Under the pieces are notes generated by a model. The model saw only the letters and a list, made by a program, of their open reading frames with translations. It did no database searches and was not told the DNA's origin. This document shows positions 42,669 to 51,566 of a stretch of 64,000 nucleotides of DNA, piece by piece. Each line of letters opens with the position of its first letter. Position 1 is the stretch's first letter. Source of the DNA: Prevotella sp. UBA1705 (GTDB lineage Bacteria > Bacteroidota > Bacteroidia > Bacteroidales > Bacteroidaceae). Location of the stretch: positions 6,805 through 70,804 of the forward strand of contig DCJH01000021.1 in assembly GCA_002317385.1 (NCBI GenBank). The letters are read 5' to 3'. A program made the translations under genes and the position numbers.

Positions 42669-44735
42669 ATGGACAACAACAACAGACAATTCCCCAACAG
42701 CGGCGGCGACAACCAACCGAAGATGCCCAAGTTCAATATGAACTGGATCTACATCATCATCGCGGTGGGCCTTGCCATCATGTTCTTCACGGGCGGCGGC
42801 GACTCTCTGGCTAAGGGGGCGGGTGCCAACAAGGAGGCAACCTATACGCAATTCAAGCAATACGTAGAGAAGGGCTATGCCCAGCGGGTGGAGGTTAACA
42901 AGACAGAGAACACGCTGAAGATGTATGTCAGACCTAAGTTTATACGCAACGTCTTCAACATGTCGGCCCAGCAGGTGGGCAGCAACCCCTATGTGACCGT
43001 GCAGTTTGGCTCCACCGACGAGCTGGAGCGCTATCTCACCGCCGAACAGAAGGCGGGCAAGTTGTCTGATTTCAGCTACAACAACGAGAAAGGCAACGAC
43101 CTGGTGGCCTTGCTCATCAACCTTTCGCCACTCATTTTCTTCTTAGTTCTCATCTGGTTCTGGGGTCGTCGCATGGGCGGCAGTGCCGGCGGAGGAGGCG
43201 TGTTCAGCGTGGGAAAAAGCAAGGCCAAGCTCTATGAGAAGGCCAATGAGCTGGGCATCACGTTCAAAGACGTGGCCGGACAGGAAGGCGCCAAGCAGGA
43301 AGTGCAGGAGATTGTGGAGTTTCTGAAGAACCCGCAGAAGTACACCGACCTCGGCGGAAAGATTCCGACGGGCGCTCTGCTCATCGGTCCCCCGGGAACA
43401 GGAAAGACACTTCTGGCCAAGGCTGTGGCCGGAGAGGCCGGCGTGCCGTTCTTCTCGATGTCGGGTTCCGACTTCGTGGAGATGTTTGTCGGCGTGGGAG
43501 CGAGTCGTGTGCGCGACGTGTTTGCACAGGCCAAACAGAAGGCTCCCTGCATCATCTTTATCGATGAGATCGACGCCGTGGGTCGTGCCCGCTCGAAGAA
43601 TCCCGCCATGGGCGGCAACGATGAGCGCGAAAATACGCTCAACGCCCTGCTCACGGAGATGGATGGATTTGGTACCAACTCGGGCGTTATCGTGCTGGCG
43701 GCCACCAACCGTGCCGACATGCTCGACAAAGCCCTGCTGCGTGCCGGTCGCTTTGACCGCCAAATCAATGTAGACCTGCCCGACCTCGCCGAGCGCAAGG
43801 CCATCTTCCAGGTGCACCTCAGACCGTTGAAGACCGACTCTACCCTCGACATCGACTATCTGGCACGCCAGACTCCGGGATTCTCGGGAGCCGACATTGC
43901 CAATGTGTGCAACGAGGCAGCGCTCATTGCCGCCCGCCACGATAAGAAGGTGGTGTCGAAACAAGACTTCCTCGACGCCGTGGACCGCATCATCGGCGGA
44001 CTGGAAAAGAAGACCAAGGTGATGACTGCCGACGAGAAGAAGAGCATTGCCATCCATGAAGCAGGCCATGCCACCATCAGCTGGTTCTGCCAACACGCCA
44101 ACCCTCTGGTCAAGGTGACCATCGTGCCGCGTGGTCAGGCCCTCGGCGCTGCATGGTATCTGCCTGAGGAGCGCGTCATCACCACCAAGGAAGAGATGCT
44201 CGATGAGATGTGCGCCATCCTCGGCGGACGAGCTGCCGAAGACCTGTTTATCGGACATATCTCTACTGGAGCCATGAACGATTTGGAGCGGGCCACAAAG
44301 AGTGCCTATGGCATGGTGGCCTATGCCGGCATGAGCGAGAAGCTGCCCAACATCTGTTACTACAACAATCAGGAGTATCAGTTCCAGCGTCCGTATAGCG
44401 AGACCACGGCTAAGGTGATGGACGACGAGGTGCTCAAGCTCATCAACGATGAGTATGCGCGCGCCAAGGAGATTCTCACCGAGCATAAGGAGGGCCACAA
44501 GAAGCTCGCAGAGCTGCTCTTTGCCAAGGAGGTGATCTACGCAGAAGACGTGGAAGCCATCTTCGGCAAGCGCCCATGGGTGAGCCGCACCGAGGAATTG
44601 CTCGCTGAGAACAAGGCACTTGAGGAGTCGAAGGCCAAGGCCGAAGAGCCCAAACTCGAGGATATGTCCGACGAAGTGAAGCAGGCTCAGGCCGAGCATG
44701 AGGCCGCCCAAAAGGACCAGGAGACTGGAGAATAA
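42669..44735 (+). CDS. ftsH: ATP-dependent zinc metalloprotease FtsH
   Basis: FtsH is a membrane-bound hexameric protease that removes damaged membrane proteins and controls regulators such as lipid A enzymes. The 688-residue protein has two membrane spans (about 20-38 and 150-168) around a periplasmic domain. The AAA module carries Walker A GPPGTGKTLLAKA, Walker B IIFIDEIDAVGR and the second-region RPLK arginine area. The zinc site is HEAGHA. The acidic C-terminal tail is rich in Glu, Ala and Lys. cdsA follows but lies behind a terminator. Confidence 0.98.
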   Translation: MDNNNRQFPNSGGDNQPKMPKFNMNWIYIIIAVGLAIMFFTGGGDSLAKGAGANKEATYTQFKQYVEKGYAQRVEVNKTENTLKMYVRPKFIRNVFNMSAQQVGSNPYVTVQFGSTDELERYLTAEQKAGKLSDFSYNNEKGNDLVALLINLSPLIFFLVLIWFWGRRMGGSAGGGGVFSVGKSKAKLYEKANELGITFKDVAGQEGAKQEVQEIVEFLKNPQKYTDLGGKIPTGALLIGPPGTGKTLLAKAVAGEAGVPFFSMSGSDFVEMFVGVGASRVRDVFAQAKQKAPCIIFIDEIDAVGRARSKNPAMGGNDERENTLNALLTEMDGFGTNSGVIVLAATNRADMLDKALLRAGRFDRQINVDLPDLAERKAIFQVHLRPLKTDSTLDIDYLARQTPGFSGADIANVCNEAALIAARHDKKVVSKQDFLDAVDRIIGGLEKKTKVMTADEKKSIAIHEAGHATISWFCQHANPLVKVTIVPRGQALGAAWYLPEERVITTKEEMLDEMCAILGGRAAEDLFIGHISTGAMNDLERATKSAYGMVAYAGMSEKLPNICYYNNQEYQFQRPYSETTAKVMDDEVLKLINDEYARAKEILTEHKEGHKKLAELLFAKEVIYAEDVEAIFGKRPWVSRTEELLAENKALEESKAKAEEPKLEDMSDEVKQAQAEHEAAQKDQETGE

Positions 44736-44744
44736 TTCACAGAA

Positions 44745-44786
44745 AAAGGAGTTGAAGGCATGGTTCCTACCTGCCTTTACTCCTTT
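44745..44786 (+). terminator. Terminator after ftsH
   Basis: Arms AAAGGAGTTGAAGGCA and TGCCTTTACTCCTTT pair with one bulge, followed by CTTTTGTTTCTC. Confidence 0.75.
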
Positions 44787-44816
44787 CTTTTGTTTCTCTG
44801 ACTTCTAAAACATCTG

Positions 44817-44960
44817 TCCCTTAACTTCTCTAACTCCTTTAACTTCTCTAACTCCCGACAAAACCACAGGCATTTGCCCTTTAACTCCCATAACTCCCCT
44901 AACTTCTTTAACTCTCCCACCTCCAATTCTACTTCCCCCTAACTCCTTTAACTCCCTACC
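44817..44960. repeat. Pyrimidine-rich TAACTyC degenerate repeat
   Basis: The gap ahead of cdsA is filled with a dozen or so copies of CTTTAACTCC, TCTAACTCC or CCTAACTTC at irregular steps near eight bases. The strand bias is strong: almost no G is found on the plus strand. Confidence 0.7.
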
Positions 44961-44963
44961 ATC

Positions 44964-45833
44964 ATGTCTGACAAACAGAAAAATCTCATCATAAGAACCA
45001 TCACCGGAGTACTCTTTGTGGCCATCATGGTCTGCGGATTCCTCAATCCCCGCGCCATGGTGCTGCTCTTTGCCCTTATCACCGGACTCACCATTTGGGA
45101 GTACACCGGACTGGTAAACGAGGAAGCCGAGAACGTACAGGTAAACCGCTTCATCTCGACCGTGGCCGGCGTCTACTTCTTCATCGCCGTGGCCGCCTGG
45201 CGTACAGGCATCGTCAACAACTTCGTGGTGATGGTGCCCTATATCCTTTCCATCGTCTACCTGCTGGTGAGCGAACTCTATGTCGACACCAAAAACGCCA
45301 TCAACGACTGGGCCCACACCATGTTTGGACAGATGTATATAGCCCTTCCGTTCTCGCTCATCAACATTCTGGCTTTCGAGATGGCCCCTGACGGCAGCGG
45401 AATCCACTTCGACACGCTCCTCCCGCTGAGCGTTTTCATCTTCCTCTGGACCAACGACACGGGCGCTTACTGCTCCGGTTCGCTCTTCGGCAAGCACAAA
45501 CTCTTCCCCCGCATCTCCCCCGCCAAGTCGTGGGAGGGTAGCATCGGCGGCGGCATCCTGGTGCTCATCGTGGCCGGAATCATCGGATACCTGGCCAACA
45601 AAGGCGCTGCGACCCACACGCTGGGCCTCCTGCAGTGGCTCGGCCTCGGCCTCGTGGTAGTAGTGTTCGGCACCTGGGGCGACCTTGTGGAGAGCCTCGT
45701 CAAGCGCACCCTCGGCGTGAAAGACAGCGGAAACATCCTTCCCGGCCATGGCGGCATGCTCGATCGGTTCGACTCTTCGCTCATGGCCATCCCCGCAGCT
45801 GTCATCTATCTCTACACCATCCAGCTGTTTTAA
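44964..45833 (+). CDS. cdsA: Phosphatidate cytidylyltransferase CdsA
   Basis: CdsA makes CDP-diacylglycerol from phosphatidate and CTP, the entry to all membrane phospholipids. The 289-residue membrane protein has about eight spans and ends with the family signature: VKDSGNILPGHGGMLDRFDS, including the Asp residues that bind the metal. The earlier WTNDTGAYCSGSLFGKHKL and SPAKSWEGSIGG are also conserved. It lies behind ftsH but is separated by a terminator and a low-complexity tract. Confidence 0.96.
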   Translation: MSDKQKNLIIRTITGVLFVAIMVCGFLNPRAMVLLFALITGLTIWEYTGLVNEEAENVQVNRFISTVAGVYFFIAVAAWRTGIVNNFVVMVPYILSIVYLLVSELYVDTKNAINDWAHTMFGQMYIALPFSLINILAFEMAPDGSGIHFDTLLPLSVFIFLWTNDTGAYCSGSLFGKHKLFPRISPAKSWEGSIGGGILVLIVAGIIGYLANKGAATHTLGLLQWLGLGLVVVVFGTWGDLVESLVKRTLGVKDSGNILPGHGGMLDRFDSSLMAIPAAVIYLYTIQLF

Positions 45834-45983
45834 CGGATATTTTCCGACCCCACCCTATTCTTCCCAGGCCATGGCCATCGCAGTTCCAAGGCCTGGGAAC
45901 AATGTTTCCACCGCTTAGGGACAATGATACCAAGCCGCGGGACTCCTATAAAAACTATCTTCCACCTTTCCTTATACTATCTT

Positions 45984-46936
45984 ATGAAACGACTTCTCAC
46001 CACTCTTTCCGCCCTATTCATCCTATTGACGAGCCATGCCGGAGGCCCCGTGAAGCAATGGGGACAACTCCAAGTGAAGCACACCAACCTCTGCAACCAA
46101 CAGGGCGACCCCGTGGTGTTGCGCGGAGTGAGCTTCGGATGGCACAACCTCTGGCCCCGATTCTACAACCGCAAGGCCGTCAAGACCTTGGTCCACGACT
46201 GGCACGCCACCGTGGTAAGGGCTGCCATGGGCACTCGCATCAAGAATAACTATCTCGAAAACCCTGAGTTTGCCCTGCGATGCGTGGAGAATGTCATCAA
46301 GGGAGCTATCCGCGAGGATGTCTATGTCATTGTAGACTGGCATTCGCACGATCTCCTTACCGACGAGGCCATGAAGTTTTTCAACTACATTTCGAAGAAA
46401 TACGGCCATTATCCCCATATCATCTATGAGCTTTACAACGAGCCCATCGACGACAGTTGGCCCGAGTTGAAGACCTATGCCACCCGTGTGATCGACGTGA
46501 TTCGGAAGAACGACCCCGACAATATCATCCTCATGGCACCCCCCACTGGGACCAAGACATCCACCTGGTGGCCGAATCGCCCATCGAGGGCTACTCCAAT
46601 CTGATGTACACCCTGCATTTCTATGCCGCCACCCACGGCGATGACCTGCGCCGTCGCATGGACGAGGCAGTGAAACAAGGCATCCCAGTGTTTGTCTCGG
46701 AGTGCGGAGCCACCGAAGCAACGGGCGACGGGCGCATCGACGAACGCTCTGAACAGCAGTGGATAGACCTCATGGAGCAGCACCAAATCAGCTGGGTATG
46801 CTGGGCGGCGGGCGACAAGGACGAGTCCTCCGCCATGCTCCTGCCCACCGCCAAAGACGGCGGACCGTGGCCAGATGGCGTCATTTCTCCTTACGGAAGA
46901 TTGGTGAAGGGTCTCCTCCGCAAGTACAACCCGTGA
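45984..46936 (+). pseudogene. GH5 endo-glucanase (cellulase family), one-base frameshift
   Basis: A secreted glycoside hydrolase family 5 enzyme. The signal peptide MKRLLTTLSALFILLTSHA is followed by NQQGDPVVLRGVSFGWHNLW. The acid/base Glu is in YELYNEPID (about residue 153). The frame then breaks near 46535: after NIILM the homologous continuation GTPHWDQDIHLVAESP is in the next frame, which carries on through MYTLHFYAATH and the nucleophile region FVSECGATEA to the stop at 46936. ATGGCACCCCCC needs one more G to read ATGGGCACCCCCC. All catalytic parts are present, so it is either a very recent pseudogene or a sequence error. Confidence 0.88.
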
Positions 46937-47020
46937 CGACCTCAGCCCAAGCGTCTCATGGCCATGATGAAGATCGGACTAAATATCATAGATTTCATTT
47001 GAAAAAAACGGTCAAAAAAG

Positions 47021-47051
47021 TTGCAACCTAACTATATATTGCCTAACTTTG
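47021..47051 (+). promoter_or_regulatory. Promoter of the outer-membrane barrel remnant
   Basis: TTG at 47021-47023 and TAACTTTG at 47044-47051 with 20 bases between give a full promoter match, kept although the gene behind it is broken. Confidence 0.7.
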
Positions 47052-47099
47052 GCAACGATAACCTCGACGCACAACATTTCAAACCATAAACAAACACAT

Positions 47100-47291
47100 G
47101 ATGAAGACAATGCCGGGGAGAACAGTTCGGTCAAGAAATTCGACTTCTCAGTTCCAGTTGGAGTATCCTACGAATTCAACAATCTGGTGTTGGAGGCTCG
47201 CTATAACGTAGGCCTCACTGAGGTTATAGCAGATTCCAAGGCCAAGAACAGCGTGTTCCAGTTGTCGCTGGGCTATAAGTTCGGCTTGTAA
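47100..47291 (+). pseudogene. Remnant of an outer-membrane beta-barrel protein gene
   Basis: A good promoter and a start codon (ATGATGAAGACAATG at 47100) are followed within about 15-25 bases by the end of a barrel protein in another frame. The protein piece FDFSVPVGVSYEFNNLVLEA, YNVGLTEV and VFQLSLGYKFGL is the usual C-terminal pair of strands of small Bacteroidetes porin-like barrels (PF13568 type), ending in a hydrophobic strand. About 130 or more residues that should come between are missing, so an internal deletion has joined the 5' end to the 3' end out of frame. Confidence 0.72.
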
Positions 47292-47329
47292 ATACAGACC
47301 AAACTACACATCTATCCATATTTACCACA

Positions 47330-47364
47330 CAGGCTCAACTCCCATGACGGGTGTTGAGCCTGTT
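47330..47364 (+). terminator. Strong intrinsic terminator
   Basis: A perfect 11-bp stem (ACAGGCTCAAC with GTTGAGCCTGT) is followed by TTTTATTTTTG, behind the barrel remnant and ahead of the lpxB stop on the other strand. Confidence 0.88.
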
Positions 47365-47471
47365 TTTATTTTTGCCTCAATGGAGCGACTTGGATAAACC
47401 TTTTCCCACTTGAAAATAAACAACAATAGCCTGCACGATGGCAGGTCAAGACGGAAACGACTCAAGGAAAA

Positions 47472-48623
47472 CTATTTCTTGAGCAGCGATACCATGAGCC
47501 GGGCGGCATTCTCGGGGGCGACGGTGTGGCCCAATCGAGCGTGAACCTCCTGATAAGCGCGCATCATGGCGTCGCGACCGAGCTGCCCGGGCATGATCTT
47601 GGCCAGTTCGGCACGGATGTTGGCCACCGAGAAGCGGTCGGCCATGAGTTCTTGCACAATCTCCTGGTCGGCGATGAGGTTCACCAAACTGATGTAGCGG
47701 CACTGGATGATATGGTTGAATGCGAAGCGGATGAGATGGGGCACGGGGGTCTTGTAGCACACCACCTGGGGCACATCGAACAGTGCCGTCTCCAGCGTTG
47801 CCGTGCCACTCGTGACCAATGCCACCGTGGCGTGGGCCAGCAGAGGATAGGTTTCATTGTCGACCTTGCAGACACCGCTATCCCTTAAGAATTGTTGATA
47901 ATATTCATCGTCTATTGACGGCGCTCCCGCTACTACCATCTGATAGCTCGAACGCTCCCCGCAATGGTCGCGGGCAGCCGCGATCATGGCCGGCAGATTG
48001 TCTTTGATCTCCTGCTTGCGACTACCGGCAAGCAGGGCGATGATGCGCTTGTTGGGGTCGAGACCATGGCGGAGACAGAAGGCATCGCGGCTCTCCTGAT
48101 AGCCGTCGAGGAAGGTCTCCACCTCCTCGGCCGTGGGATTGCCCACGTAATGAATGGGGAAATGGTGCTTCTCCTCGAAGAAAGGCACCTCGAAGGGGAG
48201 GATGGAGAACAACTCGCTGATATCCCGACGGATAGCCTTGATGCGCCATTCCTTCCACGCCCAGATTTTCGGCGAGATATAATAATATACGGGTATCGAC
48301 GTATGGGCATGCACATACTTGGCGATGTTGAGGTTGAAGCCCGGATAATCTACCAGAATCACCACGTCGGGCTGCCACTCCACGATGTCGCGTTTGCACA
48401 GGGCCATGTTCCGGAAAATGGTTCTCAGATGGAGCAACACCGGCACAAAACCCATGTAGGCCAACTCTTTGTAGTGCTTCACCCGATGTCCGCCGACAGC
48501 CGTCATGAGGTCTCCGCCAAAGAAACGGAACTCCGCCTCTCTGTCTTCTTTTTTCAAACACTCCATCAGTCGGCTGGCATGCAGGTCGCCCGACGCCTCG
48601 CCTACGATTAAATAGTACTTCAT
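47472..48623 (-). CDS. lpxB: Lipid-A-disaccharide synthase LpxB
   Basis: LpxB joins UDP-diacylglucosamine and lipid X to form the lipid A disaccharide at the inner membrane. The 383-residue GT19 protein begins MKYYLIVGEASGDLHASRLM and has FFGGDLMTAVGG, VILVDYPGFNLNIAKY, YYISPKIWAWKEWRIKAIRR, ALLAGSRKQEIKDNLP and LVTSGTATLETALF, all conserved. Length is standard. surE lies 140 bases upstream on the same strand, as often in Bacteroidetes. Confidence 0.97.
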   Translation of the reverse strand: MKYYLIVGEASGDLHASRLMECLKKEDREAEFRFFGGDLMTAVGGHRVKHYKELAYMGFVPVLLHLRTIFRNMALCKRDIVEWQPDVVILVDYPGFNLNIAKYVHAHTSIPVYYYISPKIWAWKEWRIKAIRRDISELFSILPFEVPFFEEKHHFPIHYVGNPTAEEVETFLDGYQESRDAFCLRHGLDPNKRIIALLAGSRKQEIKDNLPAMIAAARDHCGERSSYQMVVAGAPSIDDEYYQQFLRDSGVCKVDNETYPLLAHATVALVTSGTATLETALFDVPQVVCYKTPVPHLIRFAFNHIIQCRYISLVNLIADQEIVQELMADRFSVANIRAELAKIMPGQLGRDAMMRAYQEVHARLGHTVAPENAARLMVSLLKK

Positions 48624-48763
48624 CTTATCCTTTGAACTTTGAGGTTTGAACTTTGAACTTTATGATTACTCCGGTTGATACGGTGGGTGGGGAGGGGAGA
48701 TGGTGGGGGGAAACAGGGACGACATCTACCCTAAAAACAACAAGGTGGACTGGAAGCCGACCC

Positions 48764-49558
48764 TTATTCTGTGGGAGAGGCAGGGGCGGACGACAGGAAT
48801 TGCCGCAGCTCATCCATGTATTCGTACGCCGTGACGTCTATCTGCGTCGGCGTAACCGCCACATATCCATGATTCAAGGCCCACTGATCGGAGTCCTCAG
48901 CGTCGGGTTCGTCGTTGTGATATTCGCCCACCACCCAATAGTAGTCGTAGCCACGGGGATGGTGCTCCTTCACAATCTCGTTGACCCAGCGGCCCATCGT
49001 CATGCGACAGACGCGCACCCCCTCGAACGACTGGCGTGCGGGGAAGTTGACATTGAGGCAGATACCCTTAGGCAGACCGTCGGCCAGCACCTTCTGCACG
49101 ATGCTCGTGACAAACGGGCGGAGGGGCTCCAGATTAGCCTCCTCATCGTAATAGCAGCTGGAGAACGCCACCGAGGGAATGAACTTCATGCAGCCTTCGA
49201 GGGCCACGCCCATCGTGCCGCTATAATGATTGTTGACCGTCGAGTTGTCGCCATGGTTGATTCCGCTGAGGATGAGGTCGGGCTGGCGACCTCCGCAGAG
49301 CTGATCGATGGCAATCTTGACGCAGTCGACGGGCGTGCCGCTGCACGACCACACCTGGGTGTCGCCCATGTTGTGGCGCGGCTTGAGGCGCAGATAGTCG
49401 GTGGCCGAGAACGCGCACGAGTAGCCCGAACGGGCACTCTCGGGGGCCACCACCAGCACATCGCCCAGCGATTTGACGATATCTACCAGCTGGCGAATGC
49501 CGTGGGAGTGGTAGCCATCGTCGTTAGAAATCAATATCAAAGGTCTGTTTTTTTCCAT
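48764..49558 (-). CDS. surE: 5'/3'-nucleotidase SurE
   Basis: SurE removes phosphate from nucleoside monophosphates, with broad stress-related roles. The 264-residue protein opens with the metal site LILISNDDGYHSHGI and has VVAPESARSGYSCAFS, WSCSGTPVDCVKIAID and DLILSGINHGDNS, the family's active-site segments. Length fits. lpxB lies downstream on the same strand. Confidence 0.96.
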   Translation of the reverse strand: MEKNRPLILISNDDGYHSHGIRQLVDIVKSLGDVLVVAPESARSGYSCAFSATDYLRLKPRHNMGDTQVWSCSGTPVDCVKIAIDQLCGGRQPDLILSGINHGDNSTVNNHYSGTMGVALEGCMKFIPSVAFSSCYYDEEANLEPLRPFVTSIVQKVLADGLPKGICLNVNFPARQSFEGVRVCRMTMGRWVNEIVKEHHPRGYDYYWVVGEYHNDEPDAEDSDQWALNHGYVAVTPTQIDVTAYEYMDELRQFLSSAPASPTE

Positions 49559-49629
49559 ATTCTTATCTATAAATGCCTTGCAAAAGTACGAAAAAACCTT
49601 TAATTATCTTCTTTCTCGCATAAAATACC

Positions 49630-49637
49630 TATCTTTG
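49630..49637 (+). promoter_or_regulatory. Probable -7 box of the parAB operon
   Basis: TATCTTTG fits TANNTTTG; the -33 box is not clear. The leader to parA would be about 150 bases and includes the 22-bp repeats. Confidence 0.5.
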
Positions 49638-49685
49638 CAATCAAAACTCTGCCTCGCCGAGGCTTTGCGAAAAGGGCCTTTTCGC

Positions 49686-49752
49686 GTCACGATTACTACC
49701 TTTTCGCGTCGCGATTACTACCTTATCGCCGTGCGATTACTACCTTATCGCG
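49686..49752. repeat. Three tandem 22-bp repeats in the parA leader
   Basis: The core CGATTACTACCTTwTCGC occurs three times with ATTACTACC starting at 49692, 49714 and 49736, exactly 22 bases apart. A further GGGCCTTTTCGC precedes them. They lie 40-110 bases ahead of the parA start, after the likely promoter, so they would be in the transcript. The same core is found in the inverted repeats elsewhere in the window. Confidence 0.85.
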
Positions 49753-49793
49753 GAGCGTGCACAACTCCCTGGCAGGCAACAACTTAGTAATTC

Positions 49794-50561
49794 ATGGCAA
49801 AAATCATTGCTTTAGCTAATCAGAAGGGCGGTGTGGGCAAGACCACAACCACCATCAACTTAGCGGCATCGCTCGCCACGCTGGAAAAGACGGTACTTGT
49901 GGTCGACGCAGACCCACAGGCCAACGCTTCGAGTGGACTGGGCGTAGACATCAGTGAAGTGGATTGTTCACTCTATGAGTGCATCATCGACCACGCCGAT
50001 GTGCGCGATGCGATATATACCACCGACATAGACGGACTCGACATCATACCCAGCCACATCGACTTGGTGGGCGCAGAGATCGAGATGCTCAACCTGGAGA
50101 ACCGCGAAAAGGTGATCAAAGGCATCCTCGAACCGCTGAAGAGCGAGTACGACTATATACTCATCGACTGCTCGCCGTCGCTCGGCCTCATCACCGTGAA
50201 CTCGCTCACGGCTGCCGACTCGGTCATCATTCCGGTGCAATGCGAGTATTTTGCCCTCGAAGGCATTAGCAAACTGCTCAACACCATCAAGATTATCAAG
50301 AGCAAACTCAACCCGAAACTCGAGATCGAGGGATTCCTGCTCACCATGTACGACTCCCGCCTGCGACTGGCCAACCAGATCTACGACGAGGTGAAGCGCC
50401 ATTTCCAGGAGTTGGTTTTCAAGACCGTCATCCAGCGAAACGTGAAGCTCTCGGAGAGTCCCAGCCACGGTTTGCCGGTAATCCTCTACGACGCCGACTC
50501 CACAGGAGCCAAGAACCATCTGGCTCTGGCCAAGGAAATCATCAACAAGAACGACAAGTGA
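49794..50561 (+). CDS. parA: Chromosome partitioning ATPase ParA (Soj)
   Basis: ParA binds DNA non-specifically in its ATP form and works with ParB to separate origins. The 255-residue protein begins MAKIIALANQKGGVGKTTTT (deviant Walker A with signature Lys), followed by VLVVDADPQANASSGLG, YDYILIDCSPSLGLITVNSL and IPVQCEYFALEGISKLL. This is the short chromosomal form. It heads the parA-parB-DUF5683-mltD-rel block conserved in Bacteroidetes. Confidence 0.97.
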   Translation: MAKIIALANQKGGVGKTTTTINLAASLATLEKTVLVVDADPQANASSGLGVDISEVDCSLYECIIDHADVRDAIYTTDIDGLDIIPSHIDLVGAEIEMLNLENREKVIKGILEPLKSEYDYILIDCSPSLGLITVNSLTAADSVIIPVQCEYFALEGISKLLNTIKIIKSKLNPKLEIEGFLLTMYDSRLRLANQIYDEVKRHFQELVFKTVIQRNVKLSESPSHGLPVILYDADSTGAKNHLALAKEIINKNDK

Positions 50562-50669
50562 TGACTTCGGAATGACGAGTGTGGAGTGACGAGTGAGGAA
50601 TGGGGAATGAAGAATGAAGTGTGAAATGTGAGGAGTGACGTATAAAGATTTAGGAGTTTGAAGTAAATC

Positions 50670-51566
50670 ATGGCAGTAAAAAAGAAATTCAACGCACTGG
50701 GCCGCGGACTTGATGCCCTCATCTCGACAGAGGCCGTGCGCACCCAAGGGTCGTCGACCATCAACGAAATACCTCTCGACCAGATAGAGCCCAACTCTGA
50801 CCAGCCCCGCAGTCTCTTCAACGAGGAGGCGCTGCAAGAGCTTGCCGTGAGCATCAGGGAGATAGGCATCATCCAGCCCATCACCCTCAGGCAGATGGCC
50901 GAGAACCGATTTCAGATCATCGCCGGCGAGCGACGCTGGCGTGCCTCGCAGATAGCCGGACTGAAAACCATACCGGCCTACATCCGCACCATCAAGGACG
51001 AGAACGTGATGGAGATGGCCCTCGTGGAGAATATCCAGCGCGAAGACCTCAACTCCATAGAGATTGCGCTGGCCTACGAGCACCTGTTAGAGAACTCTGG
51101 AATGACCCAGGAGAAGGTGTCGGAGCGTGTGGGCAAGAGCCGCACAGCCATCACCAACTATCTCCGACTGCTCAAACTGCCTGCCCAGGTGCAGATGGCA
51201 CTGCAAAAAAAGGAGATAGACATGGGCCATGCCCGTGCCTTGCTGGCCATAGACAGTCCGTCGTTGCAACTGAAACTCTTCAAGGAGATTCTGAAAAACG
51301 GATGGTCGGTGCGCAAGGTGGAGGAGATGGCGCAGCACCTGAAGAACGGCGAGGATATAGAGAGCGGCAAGAAGAAAATCATGGCCAAGGCTCAGATGCC
51401 CGAGGAGTTCAACCTGCTGAAAGACCGACTGTCGTCGTTTCTCAACACCAAGATATCGCTCTCGTGCAGCAGCAAGGGCAAGGGCAAGATCAGCATCCCG
51501 TTTAACAACGCTGAGGATCTGGAGCGCATCATGCGCATGTTCGACAAACTCAAGGAGCAGAATTAG
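50670..51566 (+). CDS. parB: Chromosome partitioning protein ParB
   Basis: ParB is a CTP-dependent clamp that loads at parS and spreads along DNA. The 298-residue protein has the N-terminal box with EIPLDQIEPNSDQPRSLFNE, the CTP-binding motif GERRWRASQIAGL, ENIQREDLNSIEIALAYEHL, and the helix-turn-helix TQEKVSERVGKSRTAITNYL. The C-terminal part is the dimer domain. The gap after parA is a purine-rich, low-complexity tract of GTGA and GAAT words. I found no clear parS in the window. Confidence 0.96.
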   Translation: MAVKKKFNALGRGLDALISTEAVRTQGSSTINEIPLDQIEPNSDQPRSLFNEEALQELAVSIREIGIIQPITLRQMAENRFQIIAGERRWRASQIAGLKTIPAYIRTIKDENVMEMALVENIQREDLNSIEIALAYEHLLENSGMTQEKVSERVGKSRTAITNYLRLLKLPAQVQMALQKKEIDMGHARALLAIDSPSLQLKLFKEILKNGWSVRKVEEMAQHLKNGEDIESGKKKIMAKAQMPEEFNLLKDRLSSFLNTKISLSCSSKGKGKISIPFNNAEDLERIMRMFDKLKEQN

